Source of the DNA: Vespula vulgaris
Lineage: Eukaryota > Arthropoda > Insecta > Hymenoptera > Vespidae
Direction: 5' to 3'
Assembly: GCF_905475345.1 (NCBI RefSeq)
Contig: NC_066595.1
Location: 7,291,001 to 7,355,000, forward strand
DNA: 64,000 nt
Shown: positions 26,825 to 38,391 of the stretch, in pieces
How positions within the stretch are numbered: position 1 is the first letter of the stretch
How the letters are laid out: the number at the start of each line of letters is the position of its first letter
The notes under the pieces: generated by a model
The model's database searches: none
What the model saw: only the letters and a program-made list of their open reading frames with translations
What the model was told of the DNA's origin: nothing
Program-made: the position numbers and the translations under genes

Positions 26825-29440
26825 CGAGAGTGTTCTCCCTTGAAACTCATTTGAAAATGTTCAAAAATATTCAATGTCTCGTTCGGCAATTATTTTCTAT
26901 ATATGATGATGATAGATTCGTTCCTTCTTTTTTTTTCTTGTTTACCCTTTTTTATTATTTTGATATCTTTCTAATTTTTTTTCCAAAGCCAACAATGTCA
27001 TTCATTAACTTGATATTATTACTTCTCTCATTCTCTCTCTCTCTCTCTCTCCTGTTTATCTTTTCCTTTTTTTTTCTTCCGCTGCCTCTCTTTATCTTTT
27101 CTTTTGAAATATCGTTCGCATGGTTTCACGACGACGCTAGGAGCATTCGCGGTGCTTTCAGCTGAATATGCGTATTTATAACGATGGTTTCCCCTTGTAC
27201 GAGAAGAATAAATGTGTTCTCTTTCTGTAAAAACATTTCCAGGAACTAAGAGATTTCCAGGAATTAGAGATTCTTTTTAAGGGCGCATCCTTTTTAATCT
27301 GTTATAATTTCCACGCAAGATACTTGTGCAGGACGGACGATACTCGCATGCATTAAATGTAATTAAATTTACTAAGGAATTTTGTGGAGAAAAATCTGAC
27401 TATAAAGAAGAAATTTTTAATAGAAATTTGTATGAAAATAAAATGACTGACATGTATAACGAAGATTACTGTACGTACAATAGGATCAGATGAATACCTT
27501 TTCCTTGTAATCGATCGATTTATCGTAAGATATCAAAATTATTTATATATTTCCCTATTAAAATATTTCATAGAGATAAACAATATTATTAGAGAAAACG
27601 ATCGATCCATCGATCAATCAAATCGACTTGTTATTGTAAAAGATTTGTTATTGTAAAAAGAAAAAACATATTATAGACGTCTCTTTAGTGCAGCTCTATT
27701 TTTGAAATATTTTATCGAGATACTCACAGGCCACGTCGTTCCCATCGTAGACCGTTCGAAGCGCACCGTCTCCGATGCATCTAGGCGAATGCATCTCAGT
27801 GCATTAGCGCAAGACCAGACTACCGCTACGTAATCCCTTTTCCTTTTCCCCTCATCTCCATTCCTTTCCTCTCCTTTCGTCGTCCCCTTTGCTCGTGACG
27901 TATTGCGAGAATGGAACCGCACCCCCAAGAATTCCGAAAGGTCACCCATTTGTGCCGGTCGAGTACTCTTCGAAGCGGGTTAAATCGAAAGAAGTAGCAC
28001 TGAGGATCGAAAATTATTTTCAATAATTTCTTTTTTTTTTCTTTTTTTCAAATGCGATAATCATTACGATGAGAACGAAGAGGAGAGCGATAGCGATATC
28101 TAAACGATTTTTATATAAGTACTCGACTCTTGCTAATAACACGTGATTATGTATAATTATCATAGAGAAATACGGTATTACTCATGCGAAAGCATAATTA
28201 TATAATATTCGATTATTTCGAGGCAAACAATAATAATAAGATAATTTGTTTTCTTGCTTTTGATATATTTTATAATAAGACTCCAAGTATCTAAAATACG
28301 TTGTCATCGTGCAATGATCATTAGAACAAAATTATTAAATAGAGTATACGTGTTAAATAAAATATTTCTCCTCTTTGATTCATCGTAATTCTTTCTTTAT
28401 TTCAATAATCTTTCGATCTATCTTGAAATGTACATTGATATACATGTCATTGCTGTATCGAATATTAACATCTATACGATCGAAACAGCATATTGATCGC
28501 TTAAGGAGGAAAAGATGAGGTAGATAATGGTGTAAATGCACGAGTTAGATTATTTCTTTTCTTTTTCTTTTTCTTTTTCTTCTAAACATCCGTATAGAAC
28601 GATAATTATATTAAAAATTAACCTTGGCGTCACGATAAATCACTCGACAGTCGCGTAGTTCAGGTCAGAGTTAGGAACGAGTCGCGTCGGCTATCGTACG
28701 CTATTCGAAACGGCATTCCTCAGGATCGATTCGAGCTCGAGACATAAAACGAAGAAAGTTAGCGATTGTTTTCCATCTGTCCGTCGTCGAGCGTGAAAAT
28801 GTAGAAGGAAAGGCGTGGCCGATAAACGATGCTTTTCTATCATCGTCCACGATCAACTATCCTTCTTCGATCTTCGTCGATCCATCGTCTTGGTTTAATG
28901 ATGAACCTTCGATAAGAAGAAACGTTCAAATGAGTACGTAAAAAAAAGAAAAAAAGAATAATACGTATTCTTTTCTCTTGTTACAATTTCAATACTCCCA
29001 ACCGAACCACGACCGTTCGATCTCAATTTTACCAACGTAAGGAAGGTTGCAAAAGTGAACTAACGATCCAGTTTTCGAGAAAGAGAGGGGAGAGAAAGAG
29101 AAAGAGAGAGAAAAGAAGAGAGAAAGAAATAGTTCATCATTGTCATCGGCCACGCTTCGAGATACAGGATGTCAAAAGAAAAAAATAAAGAGAACGAGGA
29201 GAACATTTTTCTTTATCTTCCTCTTGTTACAGTCTGGTTCGAACGCAACCAGAAAATGAGTATCGGTGATATTCCATTGTACTCACCGGAAGAAGTGAAG
29301 TTTTTTTCTCCCCTTAACGAGGAATTCGAAAGAGGGTCGAACGTCGAGTGTCCGGAAAAGCTCGTTCAACTGGGCTTTCGAGCTTTCATCTTGCTGACCT
29401 CCCTTTAGGATCCGTTTGTTCGATTTGTGCGAACGACCGA

Positions 29441-29477
<37 letters not shown>

Positions 29478-31986
29478 TTCCCTCTTTCTCTATCTATCTA
29501 TCTGTCTCTCTCTATCTCTATTTCTCTACCTCTCTTGATCGATCGATCAGCAACTTTCCATCGAGCATCGCGACGGGACATTGTCGCGCAAGCTGATGCT
29601 AAGTGAGCTTTTATACGGACCGATCGACGGCTCGCGAAGGCACGTGGGTCGGTGAACTTGTCGAAAGAGGAGGGTGAAAAGGCGGGGCTGCTCCAACCTG
29701 CTTCGACTTCGTGTCGCTATCTTCTGGACCGTGAAGGCGAAAAAAGGAGGGAAGTACAGTAAAAAAAAAAGAAAAAGAAAAAGAAAAATCTTCGAGAAGG
29801 ATAGAAACTCGAACGCGAGTGACGCAAGTGCGTTCCCGGTTTGGACCAATCGATCTCTATTGGAATAGATCTCGATCCGACTGGGAATCTTGCCTACGCT
29901 CGTATTCTCTTCCCTTTTCATATTTCTCAACAATGCGCTTGTTGCGTTGTGAATAATTTTATCGGCATCTACTTTTGTATGTCCATGGATTTTCTCTTAT
30001 TTTTGTTTCTTTCTCGACAACGGCGATAAATGTCCAATGTATAATTTGTAATTAAAGGCAAATAAATATATCGAGAGATTTTTAAAGGAAGATAAATAAA
30101 TAAATAAATGAATAAACAACAAAATAGATAAACAAACAAATAAATAAATAAAGAGAAACAGATTTACGATACGTAGTAGATGATACATGTACTAGTGATT
30201 TTTACAATCTGCCAAATAAACGAATTTTGAAATTGAACAATGAGAATGAAACTTTGACCACAGTTTACAGCCTGTTATAAGAAAATAGAACTTTTGCCTC
30301 TTTGGAAAGAATTGGATGGATAGAATCCGAAAAGTTTGTCGGTAAGTCAGTCGTGAAACGATTACTTACGTCGAACGTAAAGAACTTTCTTCGCTCGATT
30401 CCAATATCAAGTTCGAAAAAGTGATAACACGTCGAAGGTGCATATTTCTTTTACCAACGTCGAATTCCGTAATATCGAAGAATTACTGAAAATATGAACG
30501 AACTATCCTTACGATAGATTTGTAAAATAGTCTAACATTATTATCGACTATTCTCTTTTATAATTTTAAATACTATTTTCATCGTAATTCAGATTTTTCT
30601 CATTCAAGGACGCCCACGTAGGAGCTTCGTTATTAACAATAACTAATATAAAATGTAATCAGCTGATCTAATCCTATAACAATAGGTTAACGAGACTGAA
30701 CTTTCGTTGAAGTTGGAACGACGACGAGGGTGAGGACGACGATGACAAGAATAAGACTACAGGAAAGGTGCGAAAGAAATTTACTGATCGTAATCACCTT
30801 GTTGAGAGTCGAAGCATAGTAATGATATTCCGAACGCGATCCATAGAGCACACTCGGTGATCCATTACGAACTTGGCTCCGCGACAGGACGTTCAATGCG
30901 TACCACCACTACTCGCGCCACTTGCATCGGACTACAATGGATCTCCGTTCTTTTCACTATCGACGAGAGTGGGCACTGTGCCTCGCCTAAACGGATCTGC
31001 GATGGATAATGCATCTAATCTTCTATTACAACGACAGCGATTTTTTCTTTCTTTAGGAAAAACTTGATATTACAAATGAGATCAAAGAGATCGTCCTCAA
31101 TCGTAACCTTTTTAGAAAGAATGCGGTCAAAGTTTACGATAAAGATCAATGATCGAGACGTAATTTTGAAAGCTCGTTCAACGTCAAAATACGAATAAAT
31201 GTTAGCGATAAAACGATCGCGAAACTACTGCAATATCAGAAGAGTATACTCGTAATTATTCGTTGCTACGTTTTAATACTCCCATAGATCTTAAAACAGT
31301 GATAAAGATTCTAAGGGTACGATCATAAACGTCAGAGATTTATCGTTGCTTGGTATATCGAAAATAACATTTCGATCTTTATCAGATAGGTGAGAAAGAA
31401 AGGAACGTCAAACATGCAAATAAATCACCGAGAGAAATTTCGATGCTCGTAGGGCAAATTATTACATGCAATTTACATGTAATAATGCGTTATCGGTCGC
31501 CATTCCATTCTTGTATGTTAATCGAGACGTCAAAACAATAGTAATTGGCATTCTTTTTACTTCCTGTAGACTGAAACGATTCGCGTACCTGCCCAATATT
31601 GAAAATCGATCGTGTGAGGATTAAATAACTAAGTGTTATTTTGCAAGAGCGACAAGCGTACAGAAGCCGGATGTGGATGGTTATCGTTCCGTCGTAGAAG
31701 ATAAAGGGAGCAAATGTAATGGAAGCGAAGGTATGGAGAGTCGAAAGAAAAGAAAAACATGTGACAAGCTTGGGTAGGAGGTAAAATCGAGGTGAGGCGT
31801 CAGAGGCATTCGATACGGAGACTCGATGGGTGGTGGTTCGAGGTTGATAAGGTCCGTTGTGTCAACGGCCACGCGACGGGTAGCTCCGCGGAGAATGTTT
31901 GGCGTGTCCCGTGCCCCGCCCTCGGTTTCAAAGAATAAGAGGGAGTATGGATCGTCGAGCGAGACCAGAGACAATACTCGATCTCG
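26825..31986. other. 3' UTR of gene B, then intergenic spacer
   Basis: The 3' UTR probably ends just after the AATAAA at 27207-27212. The remaining 4.8 kb shows no supported gene. CpG-richer pieces occur at 27.7-28.0 kb, 28.6-29.4 kb and 29.6-29.9 kb, with open frames of 80-130 codons lacking recognisable domains or splice partners. A CT/CTAT simple repeat lies at about 29441-29535. Confidence 0.55.
29441..29535. repeat. CT / CTAT simple repeat
   Basis: Interrupted (CT) and (CTAT) units, compound like the repeat near 7.2 kb. Confidence 0.85.
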
Positions 31987-31994
31987 TATAAAAG
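31987..31994 (+). promoter_or_regulatory. TATA box of gene C
   Basis: TATAAAAG 117 nt before the ATG at 32111. The leader contains a short direct repeat, AGAGCAAGCA next to AGAGCAAGCA. Confidence 0.75.
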
Positions 31995-32110
31995 CTCGTC
32001 GACGACAGCGTTTAGGTAGAGCAGATCGGTCAGAGCAAGCAAGAGCAAGCAAGAAGTTTCCGATCGATTCCAGCAACCCTTTCGATAACCCACCGAATTC
32101 AATCAGCACG

Positions 32111-32909
32111 ATGTGTACTCTACTAGCAAGCATCTTGATGGCCATCCTATCGGCCGTAGCAGCTGCACCTTCGGGCTGGGCACATGGTGCAGCCCTTGCA
32201 GGGCCAATTCTTGGTGCCGCAGCTCTAGCCGGTCCGGCTCTCGGCCCAGCCGCGCTTTCGGGACCAGTCGTTGGACCTGCTCGAGTATCCGGTGCGGTTG
32301 ACGGAGGTGCCGTCGTCACTGGTTCCGTCGCTGGACCTTCTCTAGTTTCTGGTAGCGTCGCTCCTGGAACCGCAGTCGTTGGACCAGCTCTTGGATGGCC
32401 AGCTGCCGCCGCTCATGCTCCGCTTCTTGGTCTGGGATGGCCTGGTGAGTACTTTCATTTTGAAATTCGTTCGTTGAGCCATGCATTGCGAAATAGACAA
32501 TTTATATCTATAGACGCTAGCTAGTTTACTTTTTTTTTTTTAATTTCGTCATTCCTTCCCAATGAATTAACAATGCTTCATAAATCCGTCTCAGTTTGAA
32601 AACAGTTTCTTCGAAAGGCGTGACTTAACGAATACCGATCTTGTCGGATCTTGTTAGCGACGATAGATCAGCGTGACACTTTAACATCCATTCTTCCGCG
32701 TTCAATAACTCTCTCCGTGTGACACCTAGGCGGACATGCGTTAAAATGCCACGATGTTTGTTCCAGGTGCGGTTCTTGCCGGTCCAGCAGCCGGACCCGC
32801 TGCCCTTTCCGGACCCATTGCTGCACCGGCCCTCATCGCTGGACCCTCCGGTAGCATCGCAGCCGGATCCGCTGGTCTCGGTGGAATAGTACGTGCTGGC
32901 CATTACTAG
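32111..32909 (+). CDS. Gene C: secreted Ala/Pro/Gly/Val-rich GP-repeat protein
   Basis: Two exons, 32111-32444 and 32767-32909, give about 158 residues. The signal peptide (MCTLLASILMAILSAVAAA) is encoded in the same exon as the repeats, so this copy lacks the intron that interrupts the signal peptide in genes A, B, E, F and G. The mature protein starts APSGWAHG and consists of (A/V)LxGPxxG units with the shared VSGAVxGxxVVTGSVAGP block, then an Ala/His/Leu-rich stretch. A phase-1 intron (GTGAGT to TTCCAG) leads into a short exon with four more GP units, ending IVRAGHY. Poly(A) signals overlap at 33086-33097. Same inferred extracellular structural role as its neighbours. A frame on the opposite strand across exon 1 is a shadow. 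Confidence 0.83.
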
Positions 32910-33568
32910 TTTCAACCCGGTTATCCAATAATACCGAACGACTATCGACTGATCTCCTACGACCTATGCCATTTTAAAACCGAACGCACCGTGATCTCCG
33001 CCATTATACCGCAAATACCTCCCTATCGTTCGAACCTCTTATATGTTTTATGTACATAACAAACGTTCATATATAATGCATATATAATAAAAATAAATGC
33101 AAATATAATAAAAATATTTCTACGTTTCATGATAGAATAAATTCCAATGAAGTTTGATATTTATTTCGATACATTAATATTTATATCGATACAAAACGTC
33201 CTATAAGTCTGAAGCTATAAGAGGAAAAACACTTAATTATAAAATATACGCAAAGTATTCTGTGCAAAGTAAAATATAAGGAGAAGATACTCGGACAGTT
33301 AAACGAATTAAAATGGAAAAATTGTACGCTATGATGTTAGACTGTGAGAAAATTTTATATCGAAATTTATAGTAGAAAATTAACTTAGAAAATAATTTCG
33401 CTTCGTAAATATATAACATAGTAACGTGTCTGAGATACATACGTTATTGGATCCAATGAAGTTATTATCCCGAGGGATCACGATTAAACGGTGAAGCATC
33501 CGTTCGAGAATTAGCGATTCCTTCCTGGAACAGTGACATCTTAGACCATCTGCGACCGTCTCTAAGCT
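32910..33568. other. Convergent 3' regions of genes C and D
   Basis: AT-rich, with poly(A) signals for gene C at 33086-33097. If gene D is real, its 3' UTR runs leftward from 33568 into this stretch. Nothing else is seen. Confidence 0.5.
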
Positions 33569-33781
33569 CTATTTTGCAGTCCATTGTGTCGCTGTGTCTG
33601 TAGATCCAATGCTATCTCCGGCACAGCAGATCGTGTCCACCTTTGACTTCAATCCGTTCGTCTGCCACCAGTAATCGTAGGAAATTGCCTCAGCGCCGGT
33701 GCAATCAGCCGAGTATTCTCCGCGTGGACATTGCTGTAGAATAGAGACGAACAAAAGTTCGAATGCAATACCGCGAGTCAT
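33569..33781 (-). CDS. Gene D: candidate small four-cysteine secreted peptide
   Basis: A 70-residue frame starting MTRGIAFELLFVSIL. It has a short hydrophobic N-terminus that could be a signal peptide, then a compact domain with cysteines spaced C-x8-C-x24-CC and aromatic/acidic residues (SYDYWWQ). It ends in QWTAK. A minus-strand TATA box lies at 33924-33931, about 145 nt upstream, head to head with that of gene E. A pyrimidine tract plus ACAG lies just before the codons for QCPRG. The true structure may therefore be an upstream exon joined at that acceptor, and the start chosen here is uncertain. No family was recognised. Codon composition is less AT-biased than the flanks, which is why it is kept. 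Confidence 0.42.
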   Translation of the reverse strand: MTRGIAFELLFVSILQQCPRGEYSADCTGAEAISYDYWWQTNGLKSKVDTICCAGDSIGSTDTATQWTAK

Positions 33782-33923
33782 GCTGGCAGGCAACGAATCG
33801 ACATAAACGACGTTTCTCGTAGCTCGGATATCTTTTTTTTTTGAATTTTCGCTTTCTCTCTACAAGTTCTGTACTACGAACTGGACAACCGGTGAAGTGA
33901 CCAGCTCTTCGACCGGCGGGAAT

Positions 33924-34006
33924 TATTTATAAAGCGATAGTGACATTTAAACGGTAGAAAAAAAGCAATAAAGAATGTGATTCAGGGTCAATAGGTGGTA
34001 TAAAAG
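33924..34006. promoter_or_regulatory. Divergent promoter between genes D and E
   Basis: TATAAATA on the minus strand (33924-33931) and TATAAAAG on the plus strand (33999-34006) face away from each other about 70 bp apart. This is a compact bidirectional promoter if gene D is expressed. Confidence 0.5.
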
Positions 34007-34084
34007 CTTGAATGTCGATCGTATAATTATTAGTCTCTGAAAGAGAGAAGAAAGAAGTAGAAGAAGAGAGGAAGGAAAACAAAA

Positions 34085-34764
34085 ATGACACCTTTGGTAG
34101 AAAGATATTACCATTTCGTTAACGGTACATTCGAAAATATATTTATGAGTTAATAAAAAATATTGGCATTTTTAGATCGTTCTGATAGTTATCACTGGGG
34201 TAGCCTATGCTGCACCAAGTGGAATCGTAGGAGCTAGTTCAGCCGTAATTGGTCCTCATAAAGGATCAGTAGCTGTTGCTGGTCCGGTCAGTGGACCCGT
34301 TGCCGTAAGTGGTGCAGTTGCTGGATCTGCTGTAATATCTGGATCGGTTGCGGGACCGTCTGCGGTAATTGGCTCCGTTGCTGGTCCAACTCTTGTCTCG
34401 GAACCATCACTAGGTTTGAGTGCTCTAGTCGTAGGTAAGAAATGTTGTAATTCAATGATTTAACAATAACAACGTATAAAGTAAAATAATGAACAAATGA
34501 AATACAAAAGATGTCTTTCAAAAAATATTCTTTTAAAAATGTATTTACAATTTGAAAAATATTTTATTCGAAATCATTATTTCAGATAACGGATTAGAGC
34601 ATGGTTCGGTAATCGCAGCACCTCACGCAGCGACAGCATCTCTCATCAGTGTTCCGCCTGCGGGAACTACTGTAGTCGCTGGTCCGGACGGTGGAATTGT
34701 TTCTACAAATGGCGTTGCCCATGGTGCTGTAATCTCTGCTGTCAATACTCTTCACGGATGGTAG
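34085..34764 (+). CDS. Gene E: secreted Val/Ala/Gly-rich GP-repeat protein
   Basis: Exons 34085-34096, 34176-34434 and 34586-34764 join to about 149 residues. Exon 1 codes MTPL before a GTAGAA donor; intron 1 is only 79 bp. Exon 2 begins IVLIVITGVAYA, completing the signal peptide, and continues APSGIVG followed by (V/A)xxGPxxG repeats. These include VSGAVAGSAVISGSVAGP, the block shared with B and C. The phase-1 donor GTAAGA splits a codon, and the last exon begins DNGLEHG and ends NTLHGW. A poly(A) signal lies at 34836-34841. A structural extracellular role is inferred from composition and position; it is less Gly-rich and more Val/Ser-rich than gene B. Confidence 0.83.
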
Positions 34765-37686
34765 AAGATTGTTCTATAATTGCAAATCTCACTCAATATT
34801 ATACCACGGTTTTGTACGTTTTTTTACAACGTTTAAATAAACAATAATTACGTAGTTTAAAAGATAAAGAGTTATGTATGGAGAAATCTATTAGTACGAT
34901 TTAAATAATATTTTCGAAGAATTTTCTTTTCGAACTACCTCGTAGCCTTTTCTCTCTCTCTCTTTTTATTTCGTTATAAATATTTCCAAAGTCAAAAAGA
35001 GAAGTGCTCTCGAGATAAGATATTGTAGAATTGAATGAGAAATAGAAAAAAAATAAAAAAGAAGTACAAAAGAAGTAAAAGTTACGAGATTGGAAGGTAC
35101 ACTTGCATCGTGATTTTAAACGCCTACGTTATGGAAACGAGTATGTGTGGAAATACAAGTATTCGTATACGTATGTACATAGAAAAAAGAAATATATTTC
35201 AACGTGTAAAGGCAACTAACGATGCTCGTGACTCGTGCCGGCACGCGGCACACGACACATGACCTCATAGTCGTCGTAGTCGTTTCGCCTCGTGTACGAC
35301 GAATCTAATGGTGTAACGGAGCTGTAATCGTTTCATTGCCAAGTACGGCCATCGCAACTGCGCCCGAGCACGTTCCTTTTCGCGCTCCATCGAGTCCTTT
35401 TCTCGTACCTACTTACTCTTCCCTCAAGGACGTATAACGGTAGAGATCGCAGCAGTTTTCTTCTAACTTAATGACTTAACGGAGAGAGCATTGATAATAT
35501 TTTACGGTAGGAAAAGATTTTATTCTTTTATTCTATTTTTTTTTTCATAATGATCGAATCATAATTAAAAAAAAAAGGAAAAAAAGAAAGAAAGAAAAAA
35601 AGAAATATTTGATATATTCTAAAAGAAAAACATAATATCAATTAATTGTCAATATGTCGATCATTACTATTATATAACTCGTTACTATTCGATAAACACT
35701 TCGTTAATTTAACCAGAGAAATAAGGTAACGATCTAACGTGTATCCAAAGAATGCATGAATAGCACAGATAAGAGATCCCTTACGAAACATCGATTCGAC
35801 AACAATGGCACATTTATTAAGGTGTTCAATCGAAAACATGTAATTTCTTCGTCGATCGGCGTCTTTGAAATAATTTCGACGTAGGTATAATGAATCATTA
35901 AAGTTTATTCTTCGCTATCTCGACTCGTTAATATCTACGACGGAACTTGGTTCTCCGCAACGAGTTGACTCACTTCCGTAGAAGATAAACGGAGCTGGCG
36001 TACATAATGACTCGACGTCTAACATTTTAACGAGCAAATATCCTTAGAATACGACAGATTCTTCAGTGAAAGAATTTTTGTTAATTAAAGGATGGACATA
36101 ATTAAAATTGACAAGAATTCAAGTTAACGTAAAATTCATTGTCTCGTCTCGTCAATCCGGTAACGTAAACGGATCCTTCTATTTAATTCTCCGTTTCCAC
36201 GTTACCACTCGTTGCTTTATAGCACGTAACACATACACACACACACATATACAGAGATATACAAATACAGATAGGTGAACGAAGCATTTACCGAAAACCG
36301 TTTGCTTCCGAATCGTGCCGATATCGTGGCTGGCATCCGTTCACCGCTGGCACCACTCGATAATTGTTTCACCGCACTAATTATTTTCAGTCTATCGCAG
36401 AACCGTTGTGTTTGCGCTTCGATGCTCCCCATCGACCGATCCGATATATTCCACATTTCGATATCGTACTATGCCAATAAAAGTACATACTTCAAAACGA
36501 ATGTGACGTTGTCCCGACCCTTTGATGGTGTAATAATTGTTGGCGAGATGTATTACGATGAAGGATTGACAGGGAACAAAAAAAAATGGAACTCTATCCA
36601 TCTGTGTAGAGTAACATAAGCAAAAGTGTAGTAATACAATGAGCGATGAAAATATTTCAACGCTCAATCAATAAAACGTATATATGTGCAATCGCTTTAA
36701 CGAGGGAAAAATAGAGAAGGAAAAAAAACAACATTCCTAAAAAGAATTTTTTAAAAAGTTATCTTGTATTTTTTATTATTGCCAAAAGGGAACAAATTTT
36801 TGTTTAAATTTGAAAAAGGCCGTAGTTTCTATATAGTATTAATTAAAAAATTTTTTCTTCGATTTAAATTGTTACTTAATTTAAAAATAAATATGTTTAA
36901 AAGTAATAAACATTTTTATGACTCGCTATATATGTTTATATATCTATACACAATATACATATATATGTATACGAAAGATCGTTCGCCTTCGAAAGGAATA
37001 CTTTTTGAAAAAGAATCCATCGCTTCGAAATCGCCACAAAGGAGCTCGAATCTATGAATTTTTCAATAACCACTCTTACCCCTTAACCATACTCTTCCTT
37101 CAACTTTCTCTAAGGTAATCCTCTTTCACAGCTTCTTCGACTCTTCGTTCCTAGCAAAGACTAAAGATCCACCGAAGAATCTAAGAATAGAAATTCTCTA
37201 AGAGAATTCACGTATCGACAGTAACGTATCGAGAGTTTGAGAGTTTAATTTAGCTTCCTTTTTTCGGATATCCAATTACATCTTCTCGAGAAAGAGAACA
37301 AGAACAATACAGTAATTTTCATTTTAACAAAAACCAGGAGGTATACGCAGGAACGTCTGGTTTTTTCGGAGAAAAAATATTTCGATTAGAGAGAAAGAGG
37401 ATAAATAAATAAAAAAAGTAAAAGATCGCGTTCGAGAATATCCAGACGAGAAGGAAAAGTAACGTTATAAGAGTATTACTATAAAAATAATAGACAACCG
37501 GTCGTTCTAGACTAGAGGAATGTCAGCTTAACAAGCTGAAAGAAATATAAAGGTCTCGGTCGCCGGTGGATCTGGAATTTTGATCTAATATTCTAATGTC
37601 ATTTAGAACAGGAGCCGCACCTTACCATATTAGATATTTTTAAGAGGGGTTGAAGGTTGACGAGAATGATAGTGTTGTCGCGTAAG
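34765..37686. other. Intergenic region between genes E and F
   Basis: About 2.9 kb, mostly AT-rich spacer. A (CA) run sits at about 36228-36250. A plus-strand frame of 114 codons at 36275-36619 was examined and has no domain, signal peptide or splice context, so it is not called. Confidence 0.55.
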
Positions 37687-37723
37687 TATATAAGAGCGGT
37701 TGATCGAAGGGTTGGACATCAGT
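37687..37723 (+). promoter_or_regulatory. TATA box and initiator of gene F
   Basis: TATATAAG at 37687-37694 and TCAGT at 37719-37723, the same pairing as in gene A. The leader to the ATG at 37757 is about 36 nt. Confidence 0.8.
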
Positions 37724-37756
37724 GAAGCCTAACAGGACTCATCGACAAGAACAATC

Positions 37757-38391
37757 ATGAAGTGTTTGGTGAGTAATTGGCTCGATCGATTAAAGATCGA
37801 TGAAAGCATCGATATATAAAGATCTTGCTCGTATTTCCGATAGATTCTCATTGCCGCTGTAGTCGCGATCGCTTCGGCCTCGCCGGAACGTGAACGTCGG
37901 TCCTTAGGTTGGGGACTAGGAGTCCTTGGCTTAGGCCATGGTGTTGCAGTTGCCCCTGCTGCTGCCGTTGTTGCACCGGCTGTACCATCGGTGGCAGTAG
38001 TAGGCCCTGCAGTTGGTTCTGCAGCCGTGGTTGGTCCTTCAGCTGGATCGGCTGCTGTCGTTGGACCTTCCGCGGGTTCTGCTGCTGTAGTTGGACCTTC
38101 CGCGGGTTCCGCGGCGGTCGTAGGACCTTCCGCAGGCTCTGCTGCCGTCGTCGGACCAGCTCATGGCAAGTCAAAATAATTATTAACTTAACATTTACTC
38201 AACTTAATTCTATGTATAAACAACAATTGCATTTTACTTATTTAAACGATTATATAAATTTATACAGATAATTATTTTGTTATAATTTTTAAGTCGACTT
38301 AACTTTCGCTCATTTTGTAGGTTCCGCCGTTGTAGCTGGACCAGCCGGAGCAATCGTCGCCCCTGGTGCATTAGCTCATGGCATTTGGTAA
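37757..38391 (+). CDS. Gene F: apidermin-like secreted Ala/Val/Gly/Pro-rich protein
   Basis: Exons 37757-37768, 37844-38165 and 38321-38391 give about 134 residues. Exon 1 codes MKCL before GTGAGT; exon 2 completes a signal peptide (cleavage near residue 16-17) followed by SPERERRS, with a dibasic site at residues 22-23. The mature part has an Ala/Val stretch and then five nearly perfect 10-residue units of the type AAVVGPSAGS. The second intron is best read as GC-AG: CATG followed by GCAAGT, ending TTGTAG. Only this choice keeps phase 1 and gives the last exon (GSAVVAGPAGAIVAPGALAH, then GIW) that matches gene G. A poly(A) signal lies at 38757-38762. Composition and layout fit the apidermin-like cuticle family of bees; the assignment is by pattern, not alignment. 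Confidence 0.84.
38037..38156 (+). repeat. Coding 30-bp tandem repeat in gene F
   Basis: About four consecutive 30-bp units encode SAGSAAVVGP with mainly synonymous differences between copies. This indicates internal duplication with the protein sequence held constant. Confidence 0.8.

Noticed and set aside
29547..29933. Minus-strand frame of 128 codons
   Set aside because: Hydrophobic part is from a T-rich tract and the rest has no recognisable motif.
31681..32319. Long minus-strand open frame of 212 codons opposite gene C
   Set aside because: It is the antisense shadow of the GC-rich GP-repeat exon; gene C on the plus strand has a TATA box, signal peptide and splice partners.
36275..36619. 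Plus-strand frame of 114 codons
   Set aside because: No repeat, signal peptide or family motif, and overlapping minus-strand frames of similar size; treated as chance.
37848..38174. Minus-strand Gln/Arg-rich and plus-strand Cys/Trp-rich frames across gene F
   Set aside because: Out-of-frame readings of the repeat exon of gene F.
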